NCBI GenBank assembly: GCA_037200125.1
Contig: JBBCGS010000001.1
Location: 682,001-746,000 of the forward strand
DNA: 64,000 nt
From: JADGHX01 sp037200125
GTDB taxonomy: Bacteria; Pseudomonadota; Gammaproteobacteria; Steroidobacterales; Steroidobacteraceae
Direction: 5' to 3'
This document shows, piece after piece, positions 49,735 to 59,126 of this stretch. Position numbers and translations under genes: made by a program. The stretch's first letter is position 1, and each line of letters opens with the position of its first letter. The notes beneath the pieces are model-generated. The model ran no database searches. It saw only the letters and a list, made by a program, of their open reading frames with translations, and was not told the DNA's origin.

Positions 49735-50592
49735 ATGCGTTTTATTCGTGCCGCGGCGCTCGCCACGCTGGCTGCTGTCGGCTTTCTGATCGCGGGAGCG
49801 GCCAATGCCGCGCCGGTCGCGAAGGAATTGCGACTCTATGTGCTCGACTGCGGAACCATCGCGCCGATGGATCCGAAACTCTTCAGCCTGACGAAGGAGG
49901 AGATTCACAGTGACGCGAGCTTCGTGTCGCCGTGCTACCTCATCGTGCATCCGAAGGGCACGCTCATCTGGGACGTGGGCCAGGTGCCCGACGACGCCAT
50001 TCCGGACAACGGCACGGAAGTCGTGCAGCAGGGCATTCTCAAGGCCAAACGGAAACTGGCTCCGCAGCTTGCGGCGCTCGGTTATGCGCCGAAGGACATC
50101 ACGTACATCGCGATGTCGCACTACCACGCCGACCACACCGCCAACGCGAACATGTTCGCGGGTTCGACCTGGATCGTGCAGAAGGCCGAATACGACGTGA
50201 TGTTCGGCGACAAGCAGGTGGGCATCCTGACGCCGGACTCGTACAAGGATCTGAAGAACGCCAAGCGCATCACGCTGAACAATGAGGACCACGATGTGTT
50301 CGGCGACGGCCGTGTGGTCATCAAGACGGCGCCGGGTCATACGCCGGGGCACCAGATGCTGTTTCTCAAGCTGCGGAAGTTCGGGCCGCTGCTGCTGGCT
50401 GGCGACCTGTATCACCTGCCGGAAGAGAAGACGCTGGATCGCGTGCCGACCTTCGACGCCGATGCCGCGATGACCCGCGTCACGCGCAAGAAGACCGATG
50501 AGTTCGTGAAGCAGACCGGCGCGAAGCTGTGGATCCAGCACGATCCGGCGACGTATGCGCCGCTGAAGAAGGCGCCCGAGTACTACAACTGA
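49735..50592 (+). CDS. secreted MBL-fold hydrolase, N-acyl-homoserine-lactonase-like
   Basis: 285 residues with a signal peptide (AAALATLAAVGFLIAGAANA), so periplasmic. The zinc motif HxHxDH reads SHYHADHTAN, further ligands are in TAPGHTPGHQ and LLAGDLYH, and the last His in WIQHDPATY. LYVLDCGTI and CYLIVHPKGTLIWDVGQ match AHL-lactonase-like MBL enzymes. Quorum-signal cleavage is possible, but many relatives cleave other lactones. The start has AAAGGGGGA just upstream of the ATG at 49735. Confidence 0.87.
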   Translation: MRFIRAAALATLAAVGFLIAGAANAAPVAKELRLYVLDCGTIAPMDPKLFSLTKEEIHSDASFVSPCYLIVHPKGTLIWDVGQVPDDAIPDNGTEVVQQGILKAKRKLAPQLAALGYAPKDITYIAMSHYHADHTANANMFAGSTWIVQKAEYDVMFGDKQVGILTPDSYKDLKNAKRITLNNEDHDVFGDGRVVIKTAPGHTPGHQMLFLKLRKFGPLLLAGDLYHLPEEKTLDRVPTFDADAAMTRVTRKKTDEFVKQTGAKLWIQHDPATYAPLKKAPEYYN

Positions 50593-50632
50593 TTCGGGCC
50601 GCGCAGGCCGGGCGCGTAGCCCCCGGTCCGCG

Positions 50633-51085
50633 CTAGCCGGTTGACGGCAGGACGGAGGAGTGGTGCTCGACGATCATCCACTTGCCCTGCCGCAGCTGGT
50701 ACACGAACGTAAACCGAGCCGGGTTCTGCACCACCTGCCCGTTCTGCGTGGACGAGCGGGTGTAGAACCCGGTGTTGATGGCAACGTCCCCGAACACCTG
50801 CACGCGATGGTCACCCATTGAAATGGTGCTATCGCCGGCGTTGCCGATGCTCTTGAAGTAGTCCTGCACCAGCGCGGGCGTGTCGCGCAGAACCGGCGAG
50901 GTCGTGCCGAAGAACACGGCATCCTTCGCATACAGCGCGACGATGTCGGTCGCGCTCTTTCGATTGAAGGCGGTGATCCACCGCTGCGTGGTGGCTTCGA
51001 CATCCTTGGCCGTGTCGGCGAAAACCGGGGCGCTGACGAGTGCGGTCATGAGAGCGAGCAAGGCCGTGATTCGGTGGGTCATCAT
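50633..51085 (-). CDS. secreted NTF2-like (SnoaL/DUF4440-type) protein
   Basis: 150 residues, with a signal peptide (ITALLALMTALVSAPVFA). The mature part is one NTF2-like cone: VEATTQRWITAFNRKSATDIVALYAKDAVFFG, then ARFTFVYQLRQGKWMIVEHHSSVLP. Proteins of this kind bind or transform small hydrophobic ligands; no catalytic set could be assigned. The ATG at 51085 begins the signal peptide. Confidence 0.82.
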   Translation of the reverse strand: MMTHRITALLALMTALVSAPVFADTAKDVEATTQRWITAFNRKSATDIVALYAKDAVFFGTTSPVLRDTPALVQDYFKSIGNAGDSTISMGDHRVQVFGDVAINTGFYTRSSTQNGQVVQNPARFTFVYQLRQGKWMIVEHHSSVLPSTG

Positions 51086-51156
51086 ATCGACCTTCCAGCA
51101 GCGAGAGGGGCGGTGACTCGGTTGAGCGTTGGCGCGGCATAGTAACATCGCACCCA

Positions 51157-51657
51157 ATGACGCTGGTCCTGTCGTTCATTGGCATAGCCATTCTCGTTGG
51201 CGTGGTCGTCACGTTCGCGCGCACGCCTGTGCCGGCACCGAGCCGGGTCACGGTCGCGCAGATCGGCTCGATATTCGAAAGCCTCGGCGCCGCGCCGGCG
51301 CAGCCCGCATTCGCGATCGTCTCCTTCACGACCCCCGAGCGGCCGCGTGCGAGCGATGCGCTCGATCTGCAGTTCTTCAAGGAGAATGGGCGCGTGGGTT
51401 TCGACTGGCCGCTGTCGACGCCGCGGAATCTCGAGGACGAGGAGCGGTTCCTGAGCTTCGCGCACGCGATGGGCTTCGTGCCGCGACCGATGGAAACGAA
51501 CGGCATCCGTCATCTCCGCGTGGATGAAGGCGACGTGCTGCGGCTTTGCCTGCGGGTGATCACGGAGTTGTACGGACAGCCTCAGGATGCGCGGATCGAG
51601 CTGATCGTCGAGGGCTTCGAAGAGAAGATCATCGCGGCGGCGCTCCAGGCGAAGTAG
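51157..51657 (+). CDS. membrane-anchored hypothetical protein, possibly ZipA-C-like
   Basis: 166 residues. One N-terminal transmembrane helix (about 2-20, LVLSFIGIAILVGVVVTFA) leaves a ~140-residue domain in the periplasm or cytoplasm. The strand pattern (PAFAIVSFTTPERP, LDLQFFKENGRVGFDWPLSTP) is not recognised with confidence. Divergent from the NTF2-like gene. A 17-base tandem duplication includes its last codons and stop, so it has two consecutive identical ends. Confidence 0.6.
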   Translation: MTLVLSFIGIAILVGVVVTFARTPVPAPSRVTVAQIGSIFESLGAAPAQPAFAIVSFTTPERPRASDALDLQFFKENGRVGFDWPLSTPRNLEDEERFLSFAHAMGFVPRPMETNGIRHLRVDEGDVLRLCLRVITELYGQPQDARIELIVEGFEEKIIAAALQAK

Positions 51658-51677
51658 TGATCCAGGCGAAGTAGTGA
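51644..51677 (+). repeat. 17-bp tandem duplication at a stop codon
   Basis: TCCAGGCGAAGTAGTGA occurs twice in a row, at 51644-51660 and 51661-51677. The first copy contains the stop of the upstream gene. It looks like a recent slippage or repair event. Confidence 0.9.
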
Positions 51678-51681
51678 ATCG

Positions 51682-52662
51682 CTACAAGCCGGACTTCTCC
51701 ATCAACGATCCGGTCTCATCCTGCTCGCACACGAGTGCGTGCGCGCAGCTGCTTCGCGGCGGCACCGGCACGGTCGAGTAGAGCTCGTCGGATCGCACGA
51801 AACCCAGCATCACCCGACTCATCACCTTCATTTGCGACCGGTGTGCCGATACCGCGAGCCGCTTCGCCTCGATCGCATCGCTGTCGAGGGAGAATGCCTC
51901 CCACTGCATCCCCAGGCCGCGCGGTGCGACCGTCTGGGCGAGCTCGGCGTGATAGCCATGCGGCGCCGGCCAACCGCGGCCGCCATGGACGATCCAGTAG
52001 CGAACGCGATCCTGTTCGCCGCGTGCCGTCATCGTTCGCCACACGAGCAACCCCGTGCCGCGATGATCGGGATGGGTGTCCTGCGGGCTCGGCGCGAGCA
52101 CCAGTGTCGGTTGCACCCGATCCAGAACCGAATCGAAGTCCTTCACGAGATTGTCGCCGCGATAGGCCGCGCCCGGATCCACCGCGTCTTCATAGACGAC
52201 CGCATTTGCGCCGGTGAATTTCGAGCGCCACGGCGTATCGGGATGGTAGTAGTCGAGCAGCAACCTCAGCACGCCCCGATCGGGGTAGCCGAGAAACATC
52301 AGCGAATCGGGCTCGACGCCGAGCAGGGCGCCCGCGTTACGGGCCTCCGCCTCCCGCTGTCGCGCCAGATCGAGATATGCGCCTGCGCGCGGCCGCAGCT
52401 TCTTCTCGACCACCATCGCATCCCACTTGAAGCCATCGCCGTTAGTGATCCAGACGATGGCGACCCGCGCGCCAGCGCTTCGCGCGGCGTGAATGAGCCC
52501 GCCGCAGCAGAGCGACTCATCGTCCGGGTGAGGCGCGACGACGAGCACTGTGTCGTTCGCCGTGATCGGCCGGAACGTCGACATTGACGGTTGCGCGAGC
52601 GCGTTCCCACCGAGCGCGACCGTCAGCGAAAACGCCAGCCATGTCCGGATCATGCCGCCCAT
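51682..52662 (-). CDS. secreted PIG-L family deacetylase
   Basis: 326 residues with a signal peptide (TWLAFSLTVALGGNALA). Zinc-dependent deacetylase of the LmbE/PIG-L family, acting on N-acetylated sugars or related compounds. The zinc/catalytic motif is APHPDDESLCCGG, and the third ligand lies in QDTHPDHRGTG. Two in-frame ATGs (52662, 52653) are possible. The substrate is unknown. It is divergent from the MscS gene. Confidence 0.87.
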   Translation of the reverse strand: MGGMIRTWLAFSLTVALGGNALAQPSMSTFRPITANDTVLVVAPHPDDESLCCGGLIHAARSAGARVAIVWITNGDGFKWDAMVVEKKLRPRAGAYLDLARQREAEARNAGALLGVEPDSLMFLGYPDRGVLRLLLDYYHPDTPWRSKFTGANAVVYEDAVDPGAAYRGDNLVKDFDSVLDRVQPTLVLAPSPQDTHPDHRGTGLLVWRTMTARGEQDRVRYWIVHGGRGWPAPHGYHAELAQTVAPRGLGMQWEAFSLDSDAIEAKRLAVSAHRSQMKVMSRVMLGFVRSDELYSTVPVPPRSSCAHALVCEQDETGSLMEKSGL

Positions 52663-52777
52663 TTACTCCCAATCCGGGTAGCGCGCCCGCCAAAGCGGGG
52701 CATTTTGCGGGAAAGGTTCCGGCGGGAGCGCCAGTTGCGACACAATGCGCGCTGCGCCCTCGCCCGGAAGATCCTGG

Positions 52778-54706
52778 ATGCTCGCAAGATTCGTGCTCGC
52801 CGTCCTGTTTGCCGTCGTCACGGTGGATGTCGCTGCGGCCGATGCCACGCCGCAGTCCCCGGCGGCCGCGAAGGATGCCGACCCGCGCGCCGTGATGACC
52901 GGCGACAAGGTCGTGCAGATCCTCGACGAAACGGTGGATTGGTACCGCATGCTGGGCATCCAGCAGCAGGCGGCCACGCAGCCGAGCGATCTGCTGATCC
53001 TGTACGCGAATCGCCAGACGGCGGAGAAAGTGATGGCGCTGGCGTTCGAGATCGCTCGCGCCAATGCGGAGCTGCTGGCGAGCGAAGCCGGCGCGGCGCA
53101 GGCGAGTGAAGATGCCGCGTCATCGCAATCCCTGAGCGGCACGCAAAAGAAGCTGGACGCGGAGCGCACCTCGATTCAGGCGGAGATCGACACCGCGAAG
53201 CGCGAGCTGGCCGCCGGCAAGAACAAGGGCAACGCGAACTTGCAGGCGCGCGTCTCGGTGCTCCAGGGCGAGCTCGATCTGCTCAACGCCCGGCGCAACA
53301 TGCTCTCGAACATGACGCAGTACGCGGCCCAGAACGACACGAACGGCTTCGGCGCCAATTCGCTCAAAGCGCACATCGATGCGATCGCGGCGTCGATTCC
53401 GTCCGCGCTGCCGGCGCCCACCCCGGCCCAGCCGGCCCCGGCGCAGGAGTCGGATTCGGACTCGGGCGCGTTGAGCCTCGTCGCGAACACGTCGCTCACG
53501 CGATTCGGCATATGGGATCTCACCTCCACGGTGCTGCGCCTTGCGGCGAAGGCGCGCACCATCGATGCGGTGAACGATCGAACCGCCGAGCTTCAGAAGG
53601 TGCTCGACGACATCCGCAATCCGCCGCTCGAACGGTTGAAAGCGCTCAGCGCGCGCGCCGATGCGCTCGCCGCGCAGGCGGATGCCGGGGACAAGAGCGG
53701 CGCCGAGCTGAAAGCGATTCGGGATCGTTACGACACGGTCGCGTGGCTGTTCCAGCAAACTTCCGCGATCGTCATCCCCCTCAACAAGGTGGATGTGCTG
53801 CTGAAGCAGTACCAGCGCAATCTCAGGAACTGGCGGGATGCGACGGACAAACAGTATCGCGACGCGCTGGGCGCGCTCGGGTGGCGGCTCGCGCTCTTCG
53901 GCGGCCTGCTCGTGCTGGTGTTCGTGATCGCGGATCTCTGGCGGCGCGCTGTGTTCCGCTATGTGCACGATACGCGTCGTCGCTCGAGGCTGCTCCTGCT
54001 GCGGAAAATCGTGTTCTGGGTGCTCGTGATCGTGATTGCGGCGGCTACGTTTGCGACGGAGCTCAGCTCGCTGGCGACGTTCGCGGGCCTCATCACGGCG
54101 GGTCTCGCGGTGGCGATGCAGAGCGTGCTGGTGTCGGTGGTCGGGTATTTCTTCCTCATCGGCAAGTACGGCATTCGAGTCGGCGATCGCGTGCAGATCG
54201 GCAGCGTCACGGGCGAAGTCATCGACCTCGGGCTCGTGCGGCTGCATCTCATGGAGCTGAGTGGCGATGGGCCAATGGCGCCGACCGGGCGCGTGGTCGC
54301 GTTCGCGAACTCGATCATCTTCGGGGCATCGGGCGGGCTGTTCAAACAGATCCCGGGCGTCAACCTCGCGTGGCACGAGATCGCGCTCGTGTTGCCGGCC
54401 GGCGCCGACTTCACCACATTGAAAGATCGGCTCACCGCGGCGGCGGTGAGCGTGATCCAGGAATACCACGAAGATATCGTGAAGCAGACGCAGGCCATCC
54501 AGAAGACGGCATCGGGGCACGCGGTGAGCGAGGTGCAGCCGCAGGTGCAGTTGAGGTTCTCAGCCGCCAGTGTGGATGCCGTCGTGCGCTACCCCGTGCA
54601 GCTTCAACATGCGGCCGAGATCGACGAGCGCATGTCGCGCGAGCTGCTCGCGGTGCTCTCGATGCACGACGCGTCACCGCCGCGCATTGGGAGCGAGCAG
54701 CGCTGA
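52778..54706 (+). CDS. MscS-family mechanosensitive channel with long periplasmic domain
   Basis: About 642 residues. A signal peptide (FVLAVLFAVVTVDVAA) leads a ~350-residue periplasmic region rich in coiled-coil sequence, for example AERTSIQAEIDTAKRELAAG. Transmembrane helices follow, and the MscS pore/beta domain reads GLITAGLAVAMQSVLVSVVGYFFLIGKYGIRVGDRV and GEVIDLGLVRLHL. It resembles the large MscK/YbdG-like members that guard against hypo-osmotic shock. The ATG at 52778 has GGAAG 8 bases upstream; an ATG at 52745 is the alternative. Confidence 0.85.
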   Translation: MLARFVLAVLFAVVTVDVAAADATPQSPAAAKDADPRAVMTGDKVVQILDETVDWYRMLGIQQQAATQPSDLLILYANRQTAEKVMALAFEIARANAELLASEAGAAQASEDAASSQSLSGTQKKLDAERTSIQAEIDTAKRELAAGKNKGNANLQARVSVLQGELDLLNARRNMLSNMTQYAAQNDTNGFGANSLKAHIDAIAASIPSALPAPTPAQPAPAQESDSDSGALSLVANTSLTRFGIWDLTSTVLRLAAKARTIDAVNDRTAELQKVLDDIRNPPLERLKALSARADALAAQADAGDKSGAELKAIRDRYDTVAWLFQQTSAIVIPLNKVDVLLKQYQRNLRNWRDATDKQYRDALGALGWRLALFGGLLVLVFVIADLWRRAVFRYVHDTRRRSRLLLLRKIVFWVLVIVIAAATFATELSSLATFAGLITAGLAVAMQSVLVSVVGYFFLIGKYGIRVGDRVQIGSVTGEVIDLGLVRLHLMELSGDGPMAPTGRVVAFANSIIFGASGGLFKQIPGVNLAWHEIALVLPAGADFTTLKDRLTAAAVSVIQEYHEDIVKQTQAIQKTASGHAVSEVQPQVQLRFSAASVDAVVRYPVQLQHAAEIDERMSRELLAVLSMHDASPPRIGSEQR

Positions 54707-54745
54707 GCGACGCAAGCGAGAGGCCGCGCGGCGGGAGAAAATGAC

Positions 54746-55045
54746 GTGAACGGCGCTGTTCGGGTTCGGTCGCTCGAGGTCATCGGCGAGCGGGAGTTGC
54801 GCGGACTGTGCGACGTGCTCATCGACTGCCGGCTGGGCGTGGGTGCGGCGCTGTTGGCCGCCGCCGAAGCGCAGGCGTTGAAGATCGGAAGAACGCTGCT
54901 CGTGCTGGACACGGTGACGGGCGGCGATGCGGAGCGGCTCTACGCGCGCCAGGGTTGGCAGCGATGCGGAGAGATCCCGCGCTACGCGTTGTTTCCCGCC
55001 GGCGGCTACTGCTCGACGACCGTGTTCTACAAATCGCTGGCCTAG
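54746..55045 (+). pseudogene. GNAT acetyltransferase with internal deletion
   Basis: 99 residues, against about 170 in the family. The first ~28 residues (EVIGERELRGLCDVLIDC) join directly to the acetyl-CoA-binding C-terminal half, RLGVGAALLAAAEAQALKIG, TLLVLDTVTGGDAERLYARQGWQ and the usual end STTVFYKSL. The missing part is the substrate side of the fold, about 70 residues, and the join is in frame. The GTG start has no in-frame ATG. A normal but minimal GNAT is unlikely. Confidence 0.65.
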
Positions 55046-55281
55046 CCGGCGCGGCGGAACATCACCGGTTTCGCCGCCAGGTCCTGTCTCACCCCATCGC
55101 GCTGATTCGGCGTCCGGGAACGCGGACCACGGACCGCCTGCGAGCCTCGGCAGGGCCGTCGGGGCGCGCGGACCCTGTCTTGGTCATATAGACAGCCCGT
55201 TGGCGCGCGCGCTCGCGTTAAAATGCGGTCCGCCGTGGCTTCGTGCCAACGGCACGTCGAATTCGAAGGGCAGGAGGCGGG

Positions 55282-56955
55282 ATGAAATTTTCTTGGCGCG
55301 CCGTGTTATGCGCGGTAGTGATGATAGGCGCCACCGGCGCATTCAAGGCCTGCAGTTCGGGGCCGTCGTCCGGCGGCGAGGATCCGCCGAAGACCGTCGA
55401 TGACAGGCTCGAGGTCACCGCCACCGGAACCGCGTCGCTCGGGGTTCTCACCAATGACACGAATCTCACGCACGAGCCGCTCACATACACCATCGACGAA
55501 TCGCCGAGCGTCGGGAGCGCGGCGTTCAATGATGACCACACCGTGCGGCTGACCCTGCCCTCGGGATTCAAGGGTCTCACGAAGTTCAAATACAAGATCA
55601 CCAACTCCGTCGGCGGCTTCTCGATCTCCTCCGCCGCGGTGTTCGTGGATGTGCCGGCGTATCGCGCGTTGTTCGCCGCCAAGGGCACGGCGGGCACGTA
55701 CGAGCTGTATGTGTCGGACTTCATTTCTTCCACGAAGATCAGCAACGCCGTGACGGGCAACGTCCGGTTGCAGAATGCGTGGCGATCGAAAACCGGCCTG
55801 CTCGTGGCGTACGAGCGCGCCGATCCGGCGCAGCTTGCGTCGACCACGGAGTTGTTCTTCGTCAAGACGGCGTCGAACGCATCGCCGGTGAAATTCGGGG
55901 CGGTGCTGGGCCGGGCGGTCATCAGTGGCGCCCCGGTGGCGATCAGCGATGACAGCCGATGGATCGCGTATCCCACCAATCCCACGTCCGCTTCGGGCCA
56001 GGCGACGAACCTTTACGTGCTCGACTCCAACAGCTCGGGCTCGCCGACTGCCGTGGGCTCGTCCGCCGGCACGTTCACGGCACTCACTCAATGGATCGGC
56101 ACCGACCCCGCGCTGTATTTCATGGCCGCGCCGGGGAACATCAACGGTCACGCGGTATTTCGAGCGGGCGTGAGCGGCCTCGATGCGCCTGAGCGAATCT
56201 CGCCCGTTTACCCTGCGACCGACCAGCAATCGCAGCTGTTCGTGTCGCCGGACCAGACCCGGGTGCTGATCGTCGGCACGCACGGCGGCCAGAACGGCGC
56301 GTTCTTCATCGACCCAAGCAGCCCGAACGTCGAGCGCCGGCTCACGACCGATATGCCGGCGGGCGCGGTCATCGAAGCGTTCCGCACCGACGATGCGGTA
56401 AGTCGGCTCACCTATCTCTGGCGCATCGGCAACAGCCTCACGGCGCGACTCAGCTTCGTGGATATCGGCACGAACAACACACCGCAGACGGTGTTCGGCG
56501 GGGATGTCGTCGGCCTTTCGGACCTCCGGCCGGACGGCGTGGCCGCGCTCATCACGCGCGGGCCGAGTGGCAGTGGCACCGATGGCACGCTGTATGAAGT
56601 GACGCTCGATCGGTCCACGGCGGATGTGCAGATCGCGTCCAACGTGACCGGTGGCGTGTATGCGGGTACTGGCGATCGCGTCTATCTCTACAGCCGGACG
56701 CTGACTCCGTCTGTAATCCAGCGAAGCGACTTCGAGCGCACGCCGTCCGCGCTCGTTCGCAGCAACACGCCGGCGACAGCGTTGTTCGTTTCGCCGATCT
56801 TCCAGCCGTCGGCGGCGATTCTCGAAGACCCGACGTCGGGCGTCGTGCTGGTGAACGCCGCCGCGCCCGGCAAAACACTGAAGTTCACGGACTTGCAGAT
56901 CGGTTCGGTGCCGACGACGACGCTCTATCCGACGCTCATCGGCGCGGCACAGTGA
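55282..56955 (+). CDS. large secreted lipoprotein, cadherin-like plus beta-propeller
   Basis: 557 residues. The signal region AVLCAVVMIGATGAFKACSS has a lipobox-like Cys (FKAC). The next ~100 residues (PKTVDDRLEVTATGTASLGVL, LTYTIDES) are an Ig/cadherin-like repeat as seen in VCBS-type proteins. The rest (about 120-550) shows four-stranded repeats such as GAPVAISDDSRWIAYP, YFMAAPGNINGHAVF and DGVAALITRGPSGSG, consistent with a TolB-like propeller. The surface role is unknown. CAGGAGG precedes the ATG at 55282. Confidence 0.75.
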   Translation: MKFSWRAVLCAVVMIGATGAFKACSSGPSSGGEDPPKTVDDRLEVTATGTASLGVLTNDTNLTHEPLTYTIDESPSVGSAAFNDDHTVRLTLPSGFKGLTKFKYKITNSVGGFSISSAAVFVDVPAYRALFAAKGTAGTYELYVSDFISSTKISNAVTGNVRLQNAWRSKTGLLVAYERADPAQLASTTELFFVKTASNASPVKFGAVLGRAVISGAPVAISDDSRWIAYPTNPTSASGQATNLYVLDSNSSGSPTAVGSSAGTFTALTQWIGTDPALYFMAAPGNINGHAVFRAGVSGLDAPERISPVYPATDQQSQLFVSPDQTRVLIVGTHGGQNGAFFIDPSSPNVERRLTTDMPAGAVIEAFRTDDAVSRLTYLWRIGNSLTARLSFVDIGTNNTPQTVFGGDVVGLSDLRPDGVAALITRGPSGSGTDGTLYEVTLDRSTADVQIASNVTGGVYAGTGDRVYLYSRTLTPSVIQRSDFERTPSALVRSNTPATALFVSPIFQPSAAILEDPTSGVVLVNAAAPGKTLKFTDLQIGSVPTTTLYPTLIGAAQ

Positions 56956-57024
56956 GCTTGATGTCAACGCACGTTGCGTGCGGCCGCGCCTGCGACTTTT
57001 AGATAGTGCGAGATGCGGGTCCAA

Positions 57025-57056
57025 CGGAAGGTCGGCCGACGAACGCCGACCTTCCG
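57025..57056. terminator. bidirectional terminator hairpin
   Basis: CGGAAGGTCGGC and GCCGACCTTCCG form a perfect 12-bp stem with an 8-base loop between two convergent genes. No T run follows, but position and stem strength fit a shared terminator. Confidence 0.65.
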
Positions 57057-57081
57057 CGAGGTGGAGCGGCGCGCGCCGCGC

Positions 57082-58110
57082 TCACTCCATCGTGACGTCG
57101 CGTGCCGTATCGGACATGCCCTGCGACCAGGTGCTCCAGCCGGAGTTCATGCCGTAAGGCACGCGGTGGAGCAGCGCCTCGATCTTGTGGATCTTGCCCT
57201 TCTCGACCTTGAACAGCTCCGCGATCTGCCACGTCCAGGGCTGCACGGGGCCGGAGGTGACCGTGCGGCCATCCGGCGTGGTGAACGTGCGAGTCGCGCC
57301 GCCCGCGTGATCGAAGAACCCGAACGCGAACACGATGCCGCGTTCCTGATCGACCGCAACGAAGCGACGATCCCGGATGCGATACACGAAGTGCAGCAAC
57401 CCCGATTTGAACTGCTCCATGCAGCTCCACTGCCCCGAGTAGGTGAGCGAAGTCTTCGGGTCCGGCCGCGTCTGGCCCGCGGGCGTCGGCGCATTGGTCG
57501 ATTGCCCGCCGTTCTCCAGCCGATTGCACTCGTCGGCGAACGGGTAGTCGCCCTTGCCGTCGTTCTGCTGCATGCCCGTGAAATACTTGTTCGACGTTTC
57601 GATGAGCGCCGCGCGCGACATCCGGTCGGCCACCGGCGTCTCTTTCAGGTAAATCGGGTTCGGCGTCATCTCGTTCACTTTCTTCGCGGCGTTTTCGTCG
57701 CGAATGACGAGCTGCTCGATCTCGGCGATCTGCATGCCCTTGACCTTGAGGCGTAACGCGATGAGCGCCGGTGTGCCCTGTGCGGGGTCGCGATGGTCCT
57801 CTTCGATGGTGCCCAGGAAGGTGACCTGACCCGCCGGCACGTCCGTGACGAACAGCCGGTACTTGCCCTTCGCGCGCATCGTGTTCCACAAGCCGTCGCC
57901 GATCACGAGCTGCACGCCGTCTTCGGTGAAGCGCACGCCGGTTGCGAGCGGCACCATCGCGGGCTGGTCCGCGACGACCGCGTCCAGATACCGGTCGACG
58001 AAGCTTTCGAGACACGCGCGATTGCAGCTCTCTGCCGCCGCCAGCGCCTGGGTCCCGATGCCCGAGAGTGCGGCGAGCGCCGCGACCTGGAATAACCTGA
58101 GACGAACCAT
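57082..58110 (-). CDS. secreted NTF2-like (DUF8021-type) protein
   Basis: 342 residues with a signal peptide (LFQVAALAALSGIGTQALAAA). Mature N-terminus CNRACLESFVDRYLDAVVADQP is an NTF2-like first helix. The middle (EFNP-like MTPNPIYLKE, IETSNKYFTGMQQNDGKGDYPF) and the end (VEKGKIHKIEALLHRVPYGM) match a family of secreted two-lobed NTF2 proteins found in proteobacteria and fungi, of unknown enzymatic role. Cys residues after the signal may form disulfides. The ATG at 58110 begins the signal peptide. Confidence 0.7.
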   Translation of the reverse strand: MVRLRLFQVAALAALSGIGTQALAAAESCNRACLESFVDRYLDAVVADQPAMVPLATGVRFTEDGVQLVIGDGLWNTMRAKGKYRLFVTDVPAGQVTFLGTIEEDHRDPAQGTPALIALRLKVKGMQIAEIEQLVIRDENAAKKVNEMTPNPIYLKETPVADRMSRAALIETSNKYFTGMQQNDGKGDYPFADECNRLENGGQSTNAPTPAGQTRPDPKTSLTYSGQWSCMEQFKSGLLHFVYRIRDRRFVAVDQERGIVFAFGFFDHAGGATRTFTTPDGRTVTSGPVQPWTWQIAELFKVEKGKIHKIEALLHRVPYGMNSGWSTWSQGMSDTARDVTME

Positions 58111-58226
58111 GAGACCCCCTTCATATAATCGTTCGAGCGCAGGATATCCCCGACGGTCGTCCGCTGGCGAAATGCCAAGCAAATACTGATCGAGCAGCGG
58201 ACCGGCGTTCCGGGCGAGAATGACCA

Positions 58227-59000
58227 ATGCCCTGGACGTTCTCTCATCCCGCCGCGATCTTGCCGCTGCGGCGGCTCACGCCGAACTATCTGAGCCTGCC
58301 CGCGCTGGTGTGCGGGTCCATGGCGCCGGATATGGGCTATTACGTGGGGCGGTACGACATCGCGGGCTATGCGCACACGGGCGCGGGCAGCGTGCTTGCC
58401 GGCCTGCCGCTCGGGTTGGCATGTCTGCTGCTGTTCTACGTTCTGCGTCGGCCCTTGTGGTTCCTGCTGCCCCAGCCGCATCGGTCCGCATTGGCGCCGT
58501 TGCTGGAGTCGAGGCCGTGGAGACGGAAATCGTTCTGGATCGTCGCCGCCGTGTCCGCGCTCATCGGAGTGTGGACGCATGACTTCTGGGACTCGTTCAC
58601 CCATTACAACGGCTGGATGGTCCTGCGTATTCCGCTTCTCCAGGACCTCGCGATCAGAGTGGGGGGCGTCGTCCTCCCGGCTCACCGGTTCCTTCAGTAC
58701 CTGAGCACTGTCGTGGGCGCGGCCGCTTTGGCACTTGCATATGTCTCATGGCTGCGGCGGCAGCCGCGTTCGCCGCTGGAAGGTCGCGCGGATGGGCTTC
58801 GCTATCTCGCCATGGTCGTTGCGTGCGCGGTATCGCTTGCGGTCGCGTTCCCGCTCGCTGAGCGGACCTCGCGGGAGTTCAGCGGGGATTTCGCATTTCA
58901 GGTGCTGATCATTCAGCTCGCCATTCGCGCCGGGACGGCGTTGGGGCTGATCGTGCTCGTGTACTCGGCGGTTTACGCGGCCGTCGCGCGAAGCCGCTGA
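58227..59000 (+). CDS. DUF4184 family membrane protein
   Basis: 257 residues. The start MPWTFSHPAAILPLRRL and the motif SLPALVCGSMAPDMGYY are the DUF4184 signature (a His and Asp pair that may bind metal). Five or more hydrophobic helices follow, including LAGLPLGLACLLLFYVL and YLAMVVACAVSLAVAF. The family resembles membrane-bound hydrolases of the DUF457/YdjM type, but its role is unknown. Confidence 0.85.
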   Translation: MPWTFSHPAAILPLRRLTPNYLSLPALVCGSMAPDMGYYVGRYDIAGYAHTGAGSVLAGLPLGLACLLLFYVLRRPLWFLLPQPHRSALAPLLESRPWRRKSFWIVAAVSALIGVWTHDFWDSFTHYNGWMVLRIPLLQDLAIRVGGVVLPAHRFLQYLSTVVGAAALALAYVSWLRRQPRSPLEGRADGLRYLAMVVACAVSLAVAFPLAERTSREFSGDFAFQVLIIQLAIRAGTALGLIVLVYSAVYAAVARSR

Positions 59001-59126
59001 GCCGGCGCGGGAGCGGCCACCGTTCGGCGGTCTCATCCCGCCACGGGGAAAATTCCAGCCGGAAACCCGGGTTGTCGTGTCACGATAGCCTCGACCGCCC
59101 TTGCCGGGCCCGCCGATAGGTGCGAC

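Noticed and set aside
55306..57024. 572-codon open frame on the minus strand
   Set aside because: Antisense to the lipoprotein at 55282-56955, which has a signal peptide and ribosome-binding site.
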